Part shown: one piece after another, positions 60,626-64,000 of the stretch
Layout: every line of letters begins with the position of its first letter
Numbering within the stretch: position 1 is the first letter of the stretch
Assembly: GCF_009765355.1 (NCBI RefSeq)
Contig: NZ_VTHK01000023.1
Span: 62,001-126,000, forward strand
Length of the DNA stretch: 64,000 nucleotides
Direction: 5' to 3'
DNA from: Amycolatopsis anabasis
GTDB taxonomy: Bacteria > Actinomycetota > Actinomycetes > Mycobacteriales > Pseudonocardiaceae
Notes under the pieces: generated by a model
Database searches by the model: none
What the model was told of the DNA's origin: nothing
The model's input: the letters and a program-made list of their open reading frames with translations, nothing else
Made by a program: the position numbers and the translations under genes

Positions 60626-61783
60626 ATGGACGGTTCGGAAGAGGTCGGCGTCTGGCTGGTCGGGGCGCGGGGGTCGGTGGCGACCACGGCGATCACCGGA
60701 CTGCTGGCGCTGCGGTCCCGGCTGGCCGAGCCCACCGGCTCGGTCACCGCGCGGCCGCCGTTCGACACACTGCCGCTGCCGGGCTGGGACCGGTTGCGGA
60801 TCGGCGGGCACGACATCGTCGGCACACCGCTGGACAAACGGGCCGAGCAACTCGCCGAGGCCGGGGTCGTGCCACCCCGGATCCTCGGCGCGGTCCGCTC
60901 GCAACTGTCCACAGTAGACGAGGAGATCCGGCCCGGGTACCACCCGGCCACGCATTCCGGCACCCAGGCGGACGCGGCGCGGCGGCTGGCCGGGGACCTC
61001 ACCGGGTTCGCGGCGCGGCACGGGCTGGCCCGGGTGGTCGTGCTCGACGTGTCCTCGACCGAACCGGTGTTCGGCGACCTGCCCGAACACCGGGACCTCG
61101 CCGAACTGGAAGCCGCGATGGCCGTCCCGGGCCGGATCGTTCTGCCGCCGAGTTCGCTCGCCGCCTACGCCGCACTCCGAGCCGGTTGCCCGTTCGTGGC
61201 GTTCACGCCGTCGACCGGGATCCGGATCCCGGCGCTGGCCGAGCTGGCCGCGCGGCGCGGGCTGCCGTACGCGGGCTGCGACGGCAAGACCGGGGAGACG
61301 CTGGTGCGCACGGCACTCGCGCCGATGTTCACCACGCGGGCCCTGGCCGTCCGGTCGTGGTCGGGCACCAATCTCCTCGGCGGCGGGGACGGGGTCACCC
61401 TGGCCGATGCCGACCACGCGGGCAGCAAGCTCGCCTCGAAGGGCCGCGGCCTGGCGAGCCTGCTCGGCGGCGAGGTGACCGCGCCGCTGCACATCGACAA
61501 CGTGCCCGAGCTCGGTGAGCAGAAGACCGCCTGGGACCACGTGCTCTTCGAGGGTTTCCTCGGCACCCGGATGACCCTGCAGTTCACCTGGACCGGCTAC
61601 GACTCGGCGCTCGCCGCACCCCTGGTGCTCGATCTGGCGCGCCTGGTCGCCGCCGCGCACGCCGCGGGCGAATCCGGGCCGCTCGGCGCCCTCGGGTTCT
61701 TCTTCAAGGATCCGCTGGGCACCGGGGAACACCGGCTCGCCGAGCAGTACGCGGCACTCGTCGACTGGGCGGTGCGACTGTGA
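60626..61783 (+). CDS. inositol-3-phosphate synthase family protein (SCO3243-like)
   Basis: A 385-residue MIPS homologue: NAD loop VWLVGARGSVATTAITG, DVSSTEP, PSTGIRIPAL, GCDGKTGETLV, WSGTNLLGGGDG and FFFKDPLG. AGGAGGGG lies before the ATG. It is a second-type paralogue, not the housekeeping enzyme, as judged by its position next to a UbiA-like prenyltransferase and an EboA domain, the same order as in the streptomycete SCO3243-SCO3242 region. It probably makes a cyclitol phosphate for prenylation; this is inference. Confidence 0.85.
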   Translation: MDGSEEVGVWLVGARGSVATTAITGLLALRSRLAEPTGSVTARPPFDTLPLPGWDRLRIGGHDIVGTPLDKRAEQLAEAGVVPPRILGAVRSQLSTVDEEIRPGYHPATHSGTQADAARRLAGDLTGFAARHGLARVVVLDVSSTEPVFGDLPEHRDLAELEAAMAVPGRIVLPPSSLAAYAALRAGCPFVAFTPSTGIRIPALAELAARRGLPYAGCDGKTGETLVRTALAPMFTTRALAVRSWSGTNLLGGGDGVTLADADHAGSKLASKGRGLASLLGGEVTAPLHIDNVPELGEQKTAWDHVLFEGFLGTRMTLQFTWTGYDSALAAPLVLDLARLVAAAHAAGESGPLGALGFFFKDPLGTGEHRLAEQYAALVDWAVRL

Positions 61784-62601
61784 AGGCCCTGGCCGAACTG
61801 GTCCGCGCCCCGGCCGCGCTGACCGTGTTCGGCGACACCGCGGCCGGGGCCGCCGCGGCGGGCAGGCCGTTGTCCGGTCGCAGGCTCCTGCTGCCGGTCG
61901 CCTCGGTGGCCTTCTACTGGGCGGGCATGGCGCTCAACGACTGGGCGGACCGGCGGCTGGACGCGGTGGAACGCCCGGAGCGGCCCATCCCGTCCGGCCG
62001 GGTGCGCCCGGGCACCGCGCTGGGCGTCGCGAGCGGGCTGACCGCGGCGGGGCTCGGCCTGGCCGGATTCGCCGAGGGGAGGCGGGCGCTGCGGGTCGCC
62101 GTGCCGCTGGCCGGGGCGGTTTGGGCGTACGACACCTGGCTCAAGCGGACTCCCGCCGGACCCTTCGGGATGGCCGCCTGCCGGGTCCTCGACGTGCTGC
62201 TCGGGGGTGCCGGGGCGCCCGCGGCGGCGGCGATCGGGGTGCACACGCTCGGGGTGACGGCGTTGTCCGGCGGCGAGGTGCACGGCGGTTCGCCCGCGAC
62301 CGCCCGGGCCGCCGCACTCGGCACCGCGATCGCGGGCGGCCTCGCGGTGCGGCGGGGGAGCGGGCTGGTCGCGGCGGCGCTGGGCGCGGGATACGCGGCG
62401 AGCGTGGGCGGTCCGCAACTCCGGGCGGCCCGGGAGCCCTCGGGCGGGCGGATCCGGCGGGCCACCGCGGCCGGGATCCACGGCATGCTGCCGCTGCAGG
62501 CGAGCATCGCGGCGCGGCACGGATCGGTGCGCACGGCGGCGGTGCTGACCGCGGTGCTGCCGTGCGCCCGGCGACTGGGAAAGCGGGTGAGCCCGACATG
62601 A
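61780..62601 (+). CDS. UbiA-like prenyltransferase, SCO3242/EboC family
   Basis: A 273-residue membrane protein with about 7-8 helices. The first Asp-rich motif is intact, NDWADRRLDAVERPERPIPSG (NDxxDxxxD); the second is altered to YDTWLKRTP. This is the EboC-type branch of UbiA. Its GTG overlaps the inositol-phosphate synthase stop, and its own stop overlaps the next ATG. By neighbourhood it should prenylate a cyclitol or sugar phosphate. In cyanobacteria EboC belongs to a cluster needed to move a scytonemin precursor to the periplasm. Confidence 0.85.
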   Translation: MKALAELVRAPAALTVFGDTAAGAAAAGRPLSGRRLLLPVASVAFYWAGMALNDWADRRLDAVERPERPIPSGRVRPGTALGVASGLTAAGLGLAGFAEGRRALRVAVPLAGAVWAYDTWLKRTPAGPFGMAACRVLDVLLGGAGAPAAAAIGVHTLGVTALSGGEVHGGSPATARAAALGTAIAGGLAVRRGSGLVAAALGAGYAASVGGPQLRAAREPSGGRIRRATAAGIHGMLPLQASIAARHGSVRTAAVLTAVLPCARRLGKRVSPT

Positions 62602-64000
62602 CCTTGCGCTTCGGCTACGGCACGAACGGTTTCGCGAACCACCGGCTGGAGGACGCGCTGGAGGTGATCGCGGAACTCGGGTACGCGGGCGTCGCCCTGA
62701 CGCTGGATCACCACCACCTCGATCCGTTCGCCGAGGACCTGCCCCGGCGGGTGCGCCAGGTTTCCGCGCGGCTGGAACGCCTCGGGCTCGGGGTCGTGGT
62801 GGAAACCGGGGCGCGGTACCTGCTGGATCCGCGCCGCAAGCACCAGCCGACGCTGCTGTCCGACGACCCCGGCCGCCGCGTCGACTTCCTCAACCGCGCG
62901 GTGTGGATCGCCGCGGAACTCGGCGCGGACTGCGTCTCGTTCTGGTCCGGTATCCGTCCGTCCGAAGTGGACGAAGAAGTCGCGTGGCGGCGACTGCTCG
63001 AGGGCGTCGGGGCGGTGCTGCGCGAGGCGGGCGGGCGGGGCGTGCGGCTGGCGCTCGAGCCCGAGCCGGGGATGCTCGTGCAGCACCTGTCCGAAGCCCT
63101 GCGGCTGCGCGAAGAACTCGGCTCGCCCGAGCTGCTGGGCATCACGCTCGATGTCGGGCACTGCGTCGCCGTCGAACCGGTGAGCGCGGCCGACTGCGTG
63201 CACCGGGCCGGAGCGCTGCTGTTCAACGTGCAGCTCGACGACATGCGCACCGGGGTGCACGAGCACCTGGAATTCGGCGAGGGGGAACTGGACCTCGCCG
63301 GGACGTTGCGCGCCCTGACCGAAATCGGCTACCAGGGGCTCGCCGCGGTCGAGCTGCCCCGGCACAGCCACGCCGCGCCCGTGGTGGCCCGGCGGTGCCT
63401 GCGTGCGCTGCGGGCCGCGCTGCCGTGGTCCACCGAGGTGGACCACCCGTGGCTGGTCGAGGCGGAACGGTCGGTGCGCGCGGATCCGGCGTCGATCCGG
63501 ACCGCGTTCCCCGCGGTGGGCCGCCGGGTGGGCCGGGGAGCGCTGCGACCGGAGACCGATCCGGACGGGTTGATCCACGGCACGGTCGACGATCTGGCCC
63601 GGGCCCGGCTGCTGACCGTGCTCGGCGCGGTGCTGCCGCCGGAGGCGCTGGCGGACGAGGTGGCCGAACTGTACGGCTACGGCGACGACGCCGAACGCCG
63701 GGGCGTGCTGCGCGCCCTGCACCTGCTGCCGCCCGCGGTGGCCGAAACCGGCCGGAAACTGGTCGAGGACGCCCTGCGCACCAACGATCTCCGGCTGGTC
63801 GCCGCCGCGCTCGGTCCGTTCGCCGAGCGCCACCTCGACGCGCACACCTGGCGGCACGGCGTGCTCAAATGCCTGTTCACCGGGGTGCCGCTGGCCGCGG
63901 TGGCCGGACTGCGCGGGCGGGTGGACGCCGAGCTGGTGCGCATGGTGACCGACTACGTGGCCGAACGCGAGGCGGCGGGCCGCGAGGTGCCCGCGGACGC
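62598..64000 (+). CDS. TIM-barrel isomerase fused to EboA domain (EboE-EboA-like; 3' truncated)
   Basis: The frame is open from ATG 62598 to the window end (467 complete codons). Residues about 1-275 form an AP-endonuclease-2/xylose-isomerase-like barrel: YGTNGFANHRLEDALEVIAE, LALEPEPGML, LDVGHCVAVEP, VQLDDMRTGVHEH and AVELPRHSH carry the metal ligands. From about 285 the sequence changes to an EboA domain: DPASIRTAFPAVGRRVGRG, YGYGDDAERRGVLRALHLLPP, EDALRTNDLRLVAAALGPF and WRHGVLKCLFTGVPLAAVAGL. It overlaps the prenyltransferase stop. The two domains are separate genes (eboE, eboA) in cyanobacterial ebo clusters, as I recall them. Confidence 0.85.
   Translation, partial: MTLRFGYGTNGFANHRLEDALEVIAELGYAGVALTLDHHHLDPFAEDLPRRVRQVSARLERLGLGVVVETGARYLLDPRRKHQPTLLSDDPGRRVDFLNRAVWIAAELGADCVSFWSGIRPSEVDEEVAWRRLLEGVGAVLREAGGRGVRLALEPEPGMLVQHLSEALRLREELGSPELLGITLDVGHCVAVEPVSAADCVHRAGALLFNVQLDDMRTGVHEHLEFGEGELDLAGTLRALTEIGYQGLAAVELPRHSHAAPVVARRCLRALRAALPWSTEVDHPWLVEAERSVRADPASIRTAFPAVGRRVGRGALRPETDPDGLIHGTVDDLARARLLTVLGAVLPPEALADEVAELYGYGDDAERRGVLRALHLLPPAVAETGRKLVEDALRTNDLRLVAAALGPFAERHLDAHTWRHGVLKCLFTGVPLAAVAGLRGRVDAELVRMVTDYVAEREAAGREVPAD

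Overview
The window is very GC-rich, densely coded actinobacterial chromosome. Third codon positions are strongly G/C, many genes begin with GTG, and neighbouring genes often share start and stop bases (ATGA or GTGA). The gene set (DUF222/HNH nuclease, actinobacterial exonuclease/polymerase protein, HrpA with a long C-terminus, F420-type LLM enzyme, cutinase, MmpL, FAAL-PKS) and the dispersed intergenic palindromes fit the Pseudonocardiaceae, most likely Amycolatopsis or a close relative. That assignment is inference. No rRNA, tRNA, CRISPR array, prophage or complete insertion sequence is visible.

Layout. 1-5510: a 5'-truncated EtfD-like Fe-S membrane protein, a pirin gene divergent from a MarR regulator, and an LLM oxidoreductase with a PucR regulator. 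5582-8863: a small membrane protein, a CPA2-type cation/proton antiporter, an FMN alpha-hydroxyacid oxidase and a Pro/Gln-rich membrane protein. 8860-19081: a phosphotransferase, HrpA helicase, a DUF3574 secreted protein, a DUF222-HNH nuclease, a Pol I-like protein and an acyl-CoA synthetase. 19328-26898: an XRE regulator, a secreted subtilisin, a four-gene operon (SDR, ACAD10-type phosphotransferase, histidine phosphatase, SMP-30 protein), a small ORF and an MFS transporter.

27056-42521 is a lipid-type polyketide locus. A fatty acyl-AMP ligase (FAAL), a 2190-residue PKS (ACP-KS-AT-DH-KR-ACP-degenerate carrier-TE) and an antigen-85-like esterase form one overlapping minus-strand operon. A secreted cutinase, a DHA2 exporter, an MmpL transporter and a thiolase-like protein surround it. 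It resembles the FadD32-Pks13-Ag85-cutinase neighbourhood of mycolate producers, but with beta-carbon processing domains built into the PKS.

42574-50739: a TetR regulator follows a lysine-catabolic operon (permease, DavA-like amidase, DavB-like lysine 2-monooxygenase). Next come an ArsR-type regulator divergent from a four-helix membrane protein with two tandem operators between them, and a two-gene operon (sugar isomerase, DUF993).

50815-64000: a LacI regulator sits between the DUF993 operon and a long plus-strand operon that runs off the window. The long operon holds a CUT2 sugar ABC transporter (ATPase, permease, Tat lipoprotein), a Gfo/Idh/MocA dehydrogenase, a 1258-residue secreted ThuA/sugar-dehydrogenase/PKD/CBM/DUF1080 protein, an inositol-phosphate-synthase homologue, a UbiA-like (EboC/SCO3242-type) prenyltransferase and a TIM-barrel isomerase fused to an EboA domain. 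Near-identical LacI-type operators at 50762-50773 and 51909-51920 suggest that one sugar regulon drives uptake, oxidation and an Ebo-type prenyl-cyclitol pathway. This is the most interesting part of the window.
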